A stretch of DNA of 64,000 nucleotides from Andrena cerasifolii (GCF_050908995.1 NC_135130.1:7371001-7435000), one strand, 5' to 3'; numbered from the stretch's first letter, positions 35,341-46,905 are shown. Numbers and translations: made by a program. The notes: generated by a model from the letters alone, not told the origin.

Positions 35341-36367
35341 AGTGCATGCACATACTTTCAAACTTGAGAATAAAGATTTTACAAATGAACCCCCAGTGTT
35401 TAAAAAAAAAACACTGTTTCGAACGTGCAAGAAATCTCGATACAAACAGCGTCTCGCTTGCCTTCGCAACTAAGGTCATACAATAATATAATTAACGCGT
35501 TGAAAGTGTTCCCGCGATTTCCGAGCATTATCTCGCCATTTCTAGATGGGACTCGTCACACACTTGGTCCCATCACTACCGATAAACGATCCCATCAGAA
35601 CTGCACGGGGATAATCGATGATGGCCGACGTGACGAATGCCAACGAGCGGTTCGGTCGAAGAAGGATTACGACGCGTATCGTAGAGCCATAAGTTGCGCG
35701 GTGTTCGCCGTAGCCACGGCAAGGGGGTTGCACGTGAACGCTCGACGAGCTGCCATTTATCTTGATCGCGCATAACTGACCATTCTGACTGACTTTCGCC
35801 ATAAGCCTGCATAGTATCCCCCGCGCAGGCGTCTATTCACCGACCGGGGTGATTCTATCCTGTGTTGGATCGAGGCACATCCCTCGACCTGCCACGTCCG
35901 CGGTGTCTGCACGCCTCTCGTCGTATAGGTGGCTCAATGTCTGTGCTCGTATCGGTCAGCGACATTCGAATAACCGATAAGAAACAGGAAGGAATGCGAC
36001 AGGCACATGAACATGAGGAGGATCATGGGGAGGGCGACTTGGGATGTGGAGAAAATTTGTGAGGAAAAAAGCAGTAGGTGGGTGATGGAATTTCTGGGAT
36101 AGACGTGTCTCGGAATCATTGATTCTGATGGCGGAGAAAGGGTAGGCGAGGTGTGGATTAGTGGAAGAATACAGGTTTGGAGGACCCAAGGAACTGTGTG
36201 AAGGTGGTGAGGGAAAAGGAAACGGATACGATTTTTGAATGAATTTAAGAATTTTTAGGGTTCACTTGGTAGAAATCAACTTTCAGAGGCTCGGGATATG
36301 GGGGTCTCGAGGTTCCAAAGTTTTGGGACCTTGTGGTCCCAAAGTGTAGAGACATTAAGGTATTAAC
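35341..36367. other. Stretch without a recognised gene
   Basis: Includes a 116-codon frame at 35425-35775 with no recognised similarity and an overlapping reverse frame. The rest is unremarkable. No RNA gene or element was seen. Confidence 0.4.
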
Positions 36368-36375
36368 GCCTCAAG

Positions 36376-36985
36376 CAGTGGCGGACTACATAGGTCTAAA
36401 ATTATTCGTCGCCAGGTGACAAAGAGGGTCGTATTTATCGTTTATTACCCAACTCTAATTTGACCAACATAGTTGGTTAGGAATAGGGCTGGGACTGTTC
36501 GAATATCTTACAAGTATTCGAATGCTGCGAATAATCTTCGAATATTTGAGTATTCGAATGTTATTAAATAATATTCGAATATTCGAATACTGAGATATTC
36601 GAATAGCATTCGAATACTGAGATATTCGAATAGCATTCGAATACTGAGATATTCGAATAGCATTCGAATACTGAGATATTCGAATAGCATTCGAATACTG
36701 AGATATTCGAATAGCATTCGAATACTGAGATATTCGAGTAGCATTCGAATACTGAGATATTCGAACAGCATTCGAATACTGAGATATTCGAATAGCATTC
36801 GAATACCGAAAAATTCGACAAGTAGTCCCAGCCCTAGTTAGGAACTACTTTAAATAGTAATATATCGTAAATTGTAGATGCATGCAGTAATAATATTGGA
36901 ACTTCTATTATATTTTCAAGCTACTAAAAGTTCATTAACATTTTGCCATCGGGCAAGCTGTCACACCCTGGCCAGTCCACCACTG
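36376..36985. mobile_element. hAT-type element interrupted by a second hAT-type MITE
   Basis: Ends CAGTGGCGGACTACATAGG and, reverse-complemented, CAGTGGTGGACTGGCCAGG form the inverted repeats. Flanks GCCTCAAG (36368-36375) and GTCTCGAG (36986-36993) match at 6 of 8, consistent with an old 8-bp duplication. The TTCGAA element at 36484-36836 is inserted within it. Removing that insert and one copy of its 8-bp duplication would leave a host of about 249 bp. There is no coding capacity. Confidence 0.65.
36484..36836. mobile_element. TTCGAA-rich hAT-type MITE, 353 bp, nested
   Basis: Perfect 13-bp inverted ends TAGGGCTGGGACT and AGTCCCAGCCCTA, flanked by a perfect 8-bp duplication GTTAGGAA at 36476-36483 and 36837-36844. 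It is the youngest-looking member of the TTCGAA group in this window. The interior (about 36560-36810) is a 27-bp tandem array, GCATTCGAATACTGAGATAT plus TCGAATA, in nine near-identical units. The repeated Leu/Phe/Glu-Tyr peptide frame on the minus strand is an artefact of the 27-bp period. Confidence 0.9.
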
Positions 36986-36993
36986 GTCTCGAG

Positions 36994-37905
36994 GTTAACT
37001 TTGAGACTATTCCTGACTTCCTTCTGCAAATTAATTCGAAACCTCAAACACCTCTCTACACCTCCCTTTAGAAATCTATTCCCTCCCTATAGTGCCATGG
37101 ATGATGCGCGTAACGAGGGTAGACCTGCATCCCCTGCAACGCGATCCATTCCCGATTGCATTGGCCGGTGCTGCGTGGGAGTGTAAAGGCGATTCCCGCT
37201 CGAAAGCCTTTCCTCGTCGTGATAAGTTTGCACCGCGAAAAACGAGACGCCGGATGTGACGTCACCGAGGCCCTGCATATTTGCGTGCACAACGTGAGCA
37301 GCGCGATTGCACTCCGGGTGCAATAATTCGGCCCCGACGAGGAGGCTGCACCAATAGAGCCATGTTCCTCCAGTCTTTTCTTTGCAACCTTCTTCTCCTG
37401 GTGCAGTGAGCAGACACTCTGCCGCCCAAAAGTTTGCAATCACTTCTGCAAATTGAGGGAAGCAAGGAATTCCTCGATGCAAAAATTTATTAATATTTAC
37501 CCGTGGTATTTAGAGAAAAGGTAAAACTTCTTCTGCCCATTGGAAAAGCACTATCGTGCTTTTTAATTCAATATCGAAATTACGAAGGAATTATCACGAT
37601 CGTTTCGAGCAACAATGGCTCCGACGATCAACACGTGAGTCAGCTTCAGTGTTGATTTACAACAGGACGTGAAGTCGCGTTGCAAATAATCCGCCAAGTA
37701 GACGAAACGATTAATCTGCAACTGCAGCTTCTCTTTGCAAGCCGGTTCACGTCATCGTACCATTCGTGCGATGTTATTGTTTGATAAAGAAGCACCGAAG
37801 GGAATGAATTCAAATCAGAACGTAGGGGGACTGGGTAATGGATAAACTTGTATTACATTTCAGATCGTGTGACAACATTTATTAACACTCGGTTGTCTCA
37901 CCCAT
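36994..37905. other. Stretch without a recognised gene
   Basis: A GC-moderate segment (37080-37480) with frames open on the minus strand in several registers, none with a recognised domain, followed by AT-rich DNA. Confidence 0.4.
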
Positions 37906-38431
37906 TTTTAACCGACTGCAAAAAGAAAGAGGTTCTACGTTCGATGTGTATGTTAGTATGCATTATGTTTGTCCGCGAATTTATCCGTAACTACTGGACC
38001 GATTTTCGTGAAACTTGTTGCATTTGGTTTAGCTTCAATCGACTTAGGTCGTGGAGAAAGAATGATCAAAATCGGATCAGTAGTTTTGAAATTACACCCA
38101 AAATAGGAATCTGTTTCATTAACCGACTTCATTATTTAAATAAATGTAGTTATATAACTTAAATAAGTAAATATAGTCATATACCTTAAATAACTAAGTA
38201 AAATTTTTTAAAAAATAAATAAATTAAAACCGACTTCAAAAAATAAATGTGCTAAAAAATAAAAAATAATTTTGTTCCTTATTTAATCTACGACTCTCCA
38301 TTTTTTAAGTCGACGCCAGATTTACACAGTGAGACGCCGACATAAAAAAATTGAGAGTCATAGATTAAATAAAGAATACAATTACTTTTTACTTTTAGCG
38401 CATTTTTATTTTTTTTTTAAGTCGGTTTTAT
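37906..38431. mobile_element. Composite AACCGACTTC element, copy 2
   Basis: Shares the left module with the 7.0-kb copy (TTTTTAACCGACT start, GGTTCTACGTTCGAT, GGAGAAAGAATGATCAAAAT). After an inserted AT-rich spacer it ends with a palindromic module at about 38225-38431, whose arms start AAAACCGACTTCAAAAAA and end TTTTTTAAGTCGGTTTTA. The module pairs GACTCTC with GAGAGTC near its centre. It is non-coding. Confidence 0.65.
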
Positions 38432-40060
38432 TTATTTTTTTTTATTTGGAACATAATTGTCACACTTAGTCCCAAGATTCGATCAAAGCCAATTTGCAGT
38501 CAGCTGTTGTTTAAAAATTATCTAGTAAATTAAGTCTCAAGAATTCTGAGATAAAGCTTGAACATCGAAGAATGTATATGTTCATCGTTGAAAGTTAACA
38601 TTTAAAGTACAAGATATACTCGAAGACATTATACCTCGGAGTCAAATTGTGGGCCATTTTGACTCAGTGTGACAACCGAGGGTTAAACAATAAAAATTAA
38701 AAAGAATTGAAAAGAACTCGCGATAACCTCGATTTTTGTAAGCAAAAGGAAGCCTTCGCATTCCAAAGTGTGATTTCAAATTAAAGATTCTCCATAATTT
38801 TGACGCAGATACTAACACCAGCACTGCACGCTCCATACTTTCTAGTTAATTATTTCCCCCATTTATTCACGGGTAAGAAAAAAACCCCTGAGCAAAAATA
38901 AATCTAAAATAAGTATTCAGCAGTGAATGAGGAACTGCCATGGGTCTTTCTCAGATATCTCCAACTGCTTTCCCTTCGAGGCATCCGGAAACTGACACCG
39001 TAGGTAGCTGGCAATCGTTTCGAAAATGTGTACAGGGTGTAAAATAATTATGCGCCGCAGCTGAATGGTTAAACATTCCACGGGAGCTTCTTAGCCCCGT
39101 CGAATTCGAGGAAATTGAGAAAGCCTGAGTGAGCTACAGCGGCGGAGTGCGCCGCTCAGTCACTTCGGAAATCGCAAATAAACGGTGCACGGTAATTAAG
39201 CGTACACGCACGTTGCGATGCAGAAATCCGCGCGGGGATGCCCGGTCCTCGCTAGTTTGCCCCTGTCTGCATGCACTTCTTCGTGCACACATCTGCCTTC
39301 TACTGTGCCTGGGAAGAGTAAAGAGCACTGTGCTCTATGGGGTTCAGGGACAAGTTTGTGCAATCAGACGGGTTAAAGGCAAACATTTTATTTCTATGGG
39401 TGAAATATCCCTGGTGCAGCAATCGAGCTGAAACTCTGCGTTACAGTGGAATCTCTGTTACTCCAACTCCCATCACTCCAACCTTCCACTGTCTCAACAT
39501 TTTATTACTCAGATATTAAGGTGGATGTATATAACGTTACAATTAGCATCCACGAGAATTTCATGAGATTAATGCACAGGCTGTTGCGTAACAGGTGGTG
39601 CAAGCGAAAGGATAATGATTGTAATGGACAAATAAGAAGGAAATGTGGAACGAAGTTTGTTTATAGAAGGCTTTCTTTTCGAGGAAGTCGATTTTGAAAA
39701 TTCGTGGAACTTGTGAATAAGTAGTATAAATATTATGGAATATTTTTTTGTGCAGTGGGATTTCGGGTTCGAGGAAATCGATTTAGAGATGTACTCGAAG
39801 TAGATACAGTTTTTACTTATTATTTTCACATAGAAACACTTCAGGTTTCACCCTGCTAAAGGGTGTTAAAAAACGAAGATAGAGAAATAATCTATTTTAA
39901 ATTTCTTATAAATCTTTTACTGCTATCTTTTACTCTTCAAGCATCAAATCTAAGCTTGGTGCTCGCGATTCAATTTATATTCAGACCGCACTGGATTTTT
40001 CTATTGATTTATTATAACTTTCAGGAGCAATCTACGCAAACTTGTTATCAACTAGCAATT
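38432..40060. other. Stretch without a recognised gene
   Basis: AT-rich sequence with a GC-moderate block at 39120-39350. A lone ACAGGGTGTAAAATAATTAT at 39033 resembles a MITE end. No gene was recognised. Confidence 0.4.
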
Positions 40061-40185
40061 TATAATTTTTACCACTTAAAACGTCTTGTGTTTTCTTGTA
40101 CGTATGCTACTGTATTCTTTATAATAGAAATGGGCCTTGTCCCGTAATTAATAATAATAATATTAAATAATAAAAACAGCGATTA
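40061..40185 (+). mobile_element. Possible LINE 3' tail
   Basis: A GGGCCTTGTCCCG hairpin-like word is followed by TAATTAATAATAATAAT. This matches the layout at the end of the clearer LINE relic at 55.3-55.8 kb (GGGCAATGCCCG, then AAT repeats). Upstream, I could not read a confident reverse-transcriptase-derived peptide. The call rests on this tail resemblance alone. Confidence 0.3.
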
Positions 40186-40735
40186 CAGTTCCCAATGAGC
40201 GCAAAGAAGGAGCCCAGGAAGACCCGCTAAATATGCTCGACGAATCATTCCACCAAATTCCCCCCGCAGCTTTTCCACTCAGCTCGATTTTTCGCTCCGT
40301 GAGAATCCATCTGATTCCTTAATGCGCCGGAAAAAAATAGATAGGAAAGAATTCGAAACAAGTTGAAGACCTCCCGCCTGGAGGGTACCACGCCTACGTT
40401 GCCCCTCGAGGGTCCGTTCTTCAAAAGAAGAATGTTCGGTGCGCCAAAGAACAAATATCACTAAATCATCGCGGCTGGAAAAAAGTACCAAGACGATTCA
40501 GGTACGCAGAATCACGGGAAGGAAAATCTCCTTCCGCGGTTAATCCTCGCAGGGTGAGGACCCTTAGACAGCACTTGCGGCGCTCCCAAAAATATCCGAA
40601 TAATGGAACTGCATCTCTCTGCGTCTCGCAAACAAATTTCTGACAATGAGTCACTCCCCTCGAATTTTCTACGGAGTACAAAAACAAATGTTGCTTTGAA
40701 AGTCATCGTCCTCGGGCAGTAGAACCTAATATCTA

Positions 40736-41040
40736 CTTTTGACCACTAAATACTTACTTATTAGTTACATAATATTTACTTATTAGTTAATATTTAATAT
40801 TTTAATAAAATTTTATTATATTCTTATATTAAATATTTCCTTATTATTTAATGCTTAATATTTTTATCAAAATTTATTGTATTCTTGTATTAAATATTTC
40901 CTTATTACTTAATATTTAATATTTTAATAAAATTTTATTATATTCTTAAATTAAATATTTCCTTATTATTTAATGCTTAATATTTTTATCAAATTTTATT
41001 ATATTCTTGCATTAAATATTTCCTTATTATTCACACTAGT
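40736..41040. repeat. 61-bp AT-rich array with alternating unit types (122-bp dimer)
   Basis: The word TTAAATATTTCCTTATTA recurs at 61-bp steps (anchors about 40831, 40892, 40953 and 41014). Units alternate between a form with TTTAATAAAATTTTATTAT and one with TTTTTATCAAAATTTATTG, so the true repeat is a 122-bp dimer. It is very AT-rich and non-coding. Confidence 0.8.
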
Positions 41041-41728
41041 TATCTACATACTTTGCTACCCAGAAAATATATCGGGCGGACGCCAGAACAGAGCGCAAGC
41101 GCCTCGGCGTGGAAGCACGCCGACGCCACTCGCAGTGGTCCCATTTACAAGTGCGCGCGAAGCGCAGTCCCAGTCACGGGACACTGTTCCTCCCGTTCCT
41201 CAAACAGCGCGGAAAGGAGCGTCCCTCTCGGGTCGTCCTCGTAACGAAGGAAATCGCGTCGATATACAGTTGCTCGCGGGGCGGCTTGGCCCCTGGTGGG
41301 TGTGGGAGCGAATGCAATATTGTGCACCCACGTGCAGCCGCTAGGCCTATAACTCACGGCCAGCGCGCGCGTAAACACACGCTCGCGACAAAGCGCACCT
41401 TGGATCGGATCACCGTGAACCTTGAAGCCACCACCGTGTACGCCTACATATACGTATGTATATATATATGTGTGTAACAAATGCACTCCTCTTCGGGATT
41501 GACCATCACACGTGTGCTGCACCGGTTCTCACGCGATGCACACCGTTGCAACGCTACCGCCAACTCGGCCGTTCGGGACGACATAGCGCAGTGCTCGGAG
41601 CTCAAGTGGCACATAAAGCAATATTCTTCAGGTGGACAGTCGTTGGATGTAGCTTTTGCTACTATGGGGCTATGCAGACTCCAATTGCCTACCCACTGTA
41701 GCAGGCTCGGGATTTTATAGTTAACTAA
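41041..41728. other. Moderately GC-rich stretch without a recognised gene
   Basis: Frames on both strands (41109-41477 plus, 41145-41522 minus) overlap each other and show no recognised domain. A TA/TG dinucleotide run lies at about 41449-41475. Confidence 0.4.
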
Positions 41729-41900
41729 CGAGGGAAGATCCCAACTCAGAAATTCAAAAAATTATAAAACTGGGGATATGTGTTATGTAATATTTTTTTT
41801 TGCTACCAAAATTCATTTTAAGGGATGAAATCGACTCCTGAAAATTTGGCAATTTTCCGATTTTGTGTTATTTATTTTTTATTACTTGTCGCTGTATATG
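41729..41900. repeat. Dispersed repeat fragment shared with 56.8 kb
   Basis: GAGGGAAGATCCC, AAATTCAAAAAA, then TTTTAAGGGATGAAATCGAC and GGCAATTTTCCGATTTTG align in order with 56829-57000. It is probably a truncated copy of the same MITE. It has no coding capacity. Confidence 0.55.
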
Positions 41901-42094
41901 AGTGTCCTCTAACTCAAAATCTACGATGTGGAACTCCGTCGAAATATTTTAATAAAAATTCACGGAGTTATACAACAGATATCAATTTTGAAGGATTTTA
42001 CTGAAGTAATTCTGCGGTAAATGTTGTTAAAGTTATGCGATCTTAGTGAGCGAGTTCCGCGTTGAGGAGAAAAGTGTTTCGAAGGTTCAGTTAA

Positions 42095-42310
42095 AATTTC
42101 AACAAAAAATATCGATCCGTTCTCGAGTTACGATGTTTACCGTCTTGGAAACACAGTTTTGAGAAAAACGGCTCTGAAGAACGCCGCGGAGCCTTTACCT
42201 GCATTGATTTTTTTTTAAATACTTCTAAAACTTGTGGCTACCATAAAGAATCGAAAAAAAAATCGATTTTCTGACCCCGAAATACCGCTTTAAAAGAAGT
42301 AATTTTTGTC
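42095..42310. mobile_element. Decayed relative of the TTAA foldback element
   Basis: ACACAGTTTTGAGAAAAACG, then TTTACCTGCATTG, a CGATTTTCTGACCCCG run and a CCGCTTTAA end follow the same order as the right half of the 57265-58004 element. The left half is missing or too diverged to recognise. Confidence 0.4.
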
Positions 42311-42900
42311 TGAAATTTACAACCAAAATTTTTCATTTTCTTCGCATTGATTCGTCGGGAAAATTTCAAACTTTGGCACGTCCAAGCGGGGCAAATAATG
42401 TGTTTGTGCGAAATTAATAAATTTTCAGTCGAACGAATCGATGCAACTGCGGAGGACCGCAGCGATTGCTCTTTACGACAGCCGAGTAATTGAGCCAGTG
42501 GTCGTCGAATTAATTAAGCGGAACCGAATCCATTATCCCGCGTGAATTCTCCAACGAGTAAATGTATGTATTATGAAATTTCCCTGGAAATGGAGAAACC
42601 AAGGCCGAGCTACCGTAATCAAAGTAATTCGTTTGGATACTTTTCCTACGACAACCACTTCCTATTAGGCTAATTACCCTTATCGGAGCAGTATCGTTTG
42701 TATTATCTGTAGAAAAACGCGCCCACGCAGTGGATACGACGCGGATAACCGCAAACCATTCATTTTTAAGATGTTCTTCTTGGTAACGAGAAGTAGGTAC
42801 GCGTTTCCTTGTCTCTTCTTTTTAATGGTGAACACAGTGACGCACAGTATTCTCGCGGAGGGGGGAGGTAATTTTTATATGAATATGGTATTCGGAAGAT
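42311..42900. other. AT-rich stretch without a recognised gene
   Basis: I see no coding region, RNA gene or element with defined ends here. Confidence 0.4.
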
Positions 42901-42919
42901 AATATTTTTTATCTCGGTT

Positions 42920-43150
42920 ACCACCTCAGTATTTGGAGAATAGAAAATTCGGTTGATATAGCTTTCGAGTAGCTGTACATTCAAATAGTAGAGGCTTCGG
43001 AAAGTATAGCGGTCGAGTAGTAGAAGATTCGAGGGGTACAGCTTTAGAATAGTGGAGAATTCGGTATACAGCATTCGAGTAGCAGAATATTCAAATAGTA
43101 GAGGCTTCAGGTGGTAGGTACATCACTCGAGTAATAGAAGACTATTTCAC
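42920..43150. repeat. Degenerate ATTCGAGTAGTAGA minisatellite, left part
   Basis: Words such as TTCGAGTAGCTGTA, TTCGAGTAGCAGAATATTC and ACTCGAGTAATAGAAG recur every 20-30 bp. A similar degenerate array continues at 44037-44165 on the far side of the palindromic element, suggesting one array split by an insertion. Confidence 0.5.
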
Positions 43151-43817
43151 TTGTTTCGTCAAATTATTCTATGAACCCTCCCCGATACAACGATTTCAGT
43201 TATTAGTGTATTATAAACATTTCAATATGTTTAAACAACGATCAACTGGAAAAGAGCACCCGAAATGCACCCATTTTTGCAGATATTTTTGAATTTATTG
43301 CCAAAACTAAGGGTCTAGAAGAAAATCTGACTATTCCATGCGATGCAGCAGACATTTTGCCTTCGGAAACCGTCAACAGAAGTGGTAAGTCACGTTTTGT
43401 TTTCAATACAGAAGCGAAATAGTTTGGCAAAACGTGCGCCGTCGACAGTGGTAGTCAACGGCGGCGCGCGTTCCACTGCCGCTCAGTGTAACGCAACCGC
43501 TTAACGCGCGTGACTACCACTGTCGGCGCCGCACGTTTTGCCAAACTATTTTCCTTCTATATTGAAAACGAAACGTGATTTACCACTTCTGTTGATGGTT
43601 TCCGAAGGCAAAATGTCTGCTGCATCGCATGGACTAGTCAGATTTTCTCCTAGACCCTTAGTTTTGGAAATAATTAGAAAAATATCTGCAAAATGGGGTG
43701 CATTTCGGGTGTTCTTTTCCCTTTGATCGTTGTTTAAACATATTTAAATGTTCGTAATGCACTAATAACGTATATCGTTGTATTCGGGAGGGTTCATAGA
43801 TTAATTTGACGCAAAAA
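43151..43817. mobile_element. 667-bp palindromic (foldback) element with mirrored open frames
   Basis: Arms 43151-43460 and about 43505-43817 are inverted copies at high identity, separated by a 44-bp GC-rich loop. Both arms contain the same inward-facing open stretch, on plus at 43207-43422 (71 codons) and on minus at 43743-43546 (65 codons). Both end at the same TAG and share GLEENLT/GLGENLT and PCDAADILPSET. The outward frames (43242-43430 minus, 43538-43726 plus) are also open. Differences between arms are mostly amino-acid-changing in both directions, so there is no sign of selection. I do not recognise the peptide. It may be an exon relic of a larger transposon. Confidence 0.75.
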
Positions 43818-44036
43818 GGAACCGAATAACTATTACTCTTTCGACACAAAAGGTGCTCAAAGTTGAAAATTTGCATTTTTTTTCAAAATCAAATTTCTCA
43901 ACAACTGAGGGTGATGGCGACAAACGGTTTGCGGATTCGTTTTCAGCGCACGAAAACCTACAAGCAATGGCTATTGAATGTTACAAGTCCAGATGGCTGT
44001 CGAACTGTGTAACGTTTTACCTCGGTTACCTTAACA

Positions 44037-44165
44037 TTTAGAGAATTCGAGTAACAGAGAAACTCGGTAACACAGCATTTGAGTAATAGAGAACGCATTA
44101 CTAAACCACTCAACGATTAAAGAATTCCATTACCAAAACCAGCGAAATAACAGCATTCCGATAAT
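44037..44165. repeat. Degenerate ATTCGAGTAACAGA minisatellite, right part
   Basis: GAATTCGAGTAACAGAGAA, CTCGGTAACACAGCATTTGA, GTAATAGAGAACGCATTACT and similar words recur at about 25-30 bp. It matches the array left of the palindromic element at 43.15 kb. Confidence 0.45.
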
Positions 44166-45841
44166 AAAAGACTGTGCCGAGCGCAACACTCCAGCTCCAG
44201 CGATCACACCAGACGTATACACAATAACCTTTCTTGAATCAAATTGGCTGACCGATAAAGCCGCGTCGATTACGGCCCATTCATGGAGCACGGCTGCAGC
44301 CGACCACAGGACACGTTTATCAGCGAAAGATTAAGAGAGTAGACCGACAAAAATACACGCACGCGTTGCTCATGCTCTAATTTATGCCGTCGGCCGCATA
44401 TGGTCGGGCATGTGAATCCCGAAAACTTTCGAAGTGGCCCAGCCACGGAACATCCAAGTAGCGAACAGATGTTCCCGAGACGTCCTTTAAATATTTTGAC
44501 GCCCGCTTGGGAACCCTCGAGTAACCGTCAGCCTCTCCGTGCAACCTACGAGTGCACCCGATGCACCTGATGATCCTTCTTTAACACTTTGCTCACTACA
44601 GTGGCAATGGAGGCTCTTGCTATGACTTTGGAAGCTGATGAAAACGTTGGATTGCAGTGTACAATTACAGTAAAGCTGAGGTTGAGCTTAAGCTTCATTT
44701 CTTCTCGAGGGACATGCTTCTACCTTCAACGAAAGCTTCGCAAGCGATAAATATCCTGAGCCACCAGCCAGCCACGTGGCGCTCACTGAAACCTTTCCTT
44801 AATCCTCGGATTCGTGTGGCTAAGATCGTTATGTCACACGGAACCAAGAGATCTCCTTTGGTACTTCTGTTTTTCTAAGCAGCTCTGGTTAAGATAAGGA
44901 CCTAATTGCTGTTTCCTTCTCTCACCATGGCGAAGCCTCAGTACTCGGCTACCAGAATTAACAAGCAGACCAACTCACCAGAAAATAACAAGAATGGTAA
45001 CAGAGTACTCATCGCGGCTCGAGCAAAGTTAGCTTCGTAAACACAAGCAGAGGAGCGGTTGGAAAGAAGAAGTGTCCAAGTGGCCATTATCAAACGACTG
45101 CTCGCCGGGGTTACTCTTCAGCTTCTGCTACGATCGAGTCGTTGCTGATGCCACCAGAGAGGGACATGAAAGGGGAGTGCCCAGGCGACATGGGCATCGA
45201 AATAGAAAGGGGGAAGCTAGCACCACCGAATGTAGTGGCATTTAAAGTCATTTGTGCCGCGTGACGTAATGTCTGGCTGGTCTGCTTGTGGAGCGCGAGA
45301 GGGGGACCTCGAAAATAGAAAGGGGTCTAGGGAGATTTTTGGTGGCCCAGTCGCGGACATTCCTCGGGCAACGGACACCTTTGTAGAGTTTCTTTGGGGT
45401 TAACTGATTTAAAAGACCAGCCGGGAAGAGGAATTTTATCTCGACAGAGGGTACCGTTTGCTTCGCTACCAATTGAGGAAGGTCCCTTCTGCGGGGTTTG
45501 CTGGAATTCTGATACGTTAATTAGATGGCCCTGCATCGTCGGAAGGCGCCTTTAGGAGACAATGGTCTGTGCTTCGGGGAAGATCTCTGGCTGGCAGGAT
45601 GGAGTGGCTTTGAATTTTCTCAGATCTCAGACTGACGTTTTTAGGTACCTACTTTGATTTGGGTGACGTTTTGCAGGAGAGCTTCCACGATTCGAGGTTT
45701 TCGGTGGAGAGGAGGGACTGGGTGTGCTATTAACTGTGTTCGAATTGGAGGGGAGGGGCAAGTTGCCTGTTTTCTTTCGGACGATATATGGGAAAGTCAG
45801 ATTCAGTGACGATTTGGGGAATTTGAGAAATTACGTGCTGG
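44166..45841. other. Stretch without a recognised gene
   Basis: Moderate composition. Frames at 44657-44878 and on the minus strand at 45248-45536 have no recognised domains. No RNA gene or transposon ends were seen. Confidence 0.4.
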
Positions 45842-46905
45842 GAAATTGGGCCACTAGGGGTGTGTAGGAAATTTCAAATTATGAGTTTGGGAATTCGAGG
45901 ATTCGAAAAGTTAGGAACGTGGGAATTCGAGTATTTGAGACTTTGGGGGCTGTGGAATTTTTGGACCGCGTAACTTTGAAACTTGGGGTTTTTGGTCGCT
46001 TGGTAAGTTCGAAGCTTGAGAATTTGGGAACTTGAGGATTTGCGTACTTGGTAGCTTGGAAGCTTGGGGATTCGAGGATTTGAGGAGTTGGGAACTTTGA
46101 ATTAGGGAATTTACGAATTTGGTAAGTTGGTAAATTGAAAGCTTAAGAAATTAGGTACTTGGTAATTGCAAACTTGGAAGTTTAGGAATTCGAGTAGATA
46201 CTTGGGAATTCGAGGATTTGAGGAGTTGGGAACTTTGAATTAGGGAATTTACGAATTTGGTAACTTGGTAAATTGAAAGCTTAAGAAATTAGGTACTTGG
46301 TAATTGCAAACTTGGAAGTTTAGGAATTCGAGTAGATACTTGGGAATTCGAGGATTTGAGGAGTTGGGAACTTTGAATTAGGGAATTTACGAATTTGGTA
46401 ACTTGGTAAATTGGAAGCTTATGAAATTAGGTACTTGGTAATTGGAAGCTTGGAAGTTTAGGAATTCGAGTAGATACTTGAAAAATCGAGAACTTGGAAA
46501 TTTGGTGACTTCGAAACTTGGGAATTTACGAATTTGGTAACTTGGTAAATTGGAAGCTTAAGAAATTAGGTACTTGGTAGCTGAAAGCTTGGAAGTTTAG
46601 GAATTCAAGTAGATACTTGAGAAATCGAGAACTTGGAAATTTAGTGACTTCGAAACTTGAGAATTTACGAATTTGGTAACTTGGTGAATTGGAAGCTTAA
46701 GAAATTAGGTACTTAGTAGCTGAAAGCTTGGAACTTTAGGAATTCAAGTAGATACTTGAGAAATCGAGAACTTGGAAATTTGGTGACTTCGAAACTTGTG
46801 AATTTACGAATTTGGTAACTTGAAAACTTGAAAGTTTAGGAGCTTAAAACTTTGTCAACCGAAAACTTGAGCAATTGGGAATTCGGAAACTTGTGAACAT
46901 TGAAA
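45842..46905. repeat. 138/139-bp higher-order minisatellite
   Basis: A 138-139 bp unit repeats about five to six times between roughly 46073 and 46830. The anchor TCGAGGATTTGAGGAGTTGG lies at steps of 138. The anchor GAATTTACGAATTTGGTAAC is at 46383, 46522, 46661 and 46800, steps of 139. The left three units carry a TTCGAGGATTTGAGG variant and the right three an AATCGAGAACTTGGAAATTT variant. Each unit is itself made of degenerate 8-18 bp subrepeats (TTGGGAACTT-like) that extend into 45842-46070. It is non-coding. Confidence 0.9.

Noticed and set aside
36508..36821. Repeated MLFEYLSIR-type peptide frames
   Set aside because: Produced by a 27-bp tandem repeat (nine codons) within the nested hAT-type MITE.
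43242..43726. Duplicated 62-codon frames as a conserved small protein
   Set aside because: The two copies are arms of one palindrome, and most of their differences change amino acids, so the resemblance reflects duplication, not selection.
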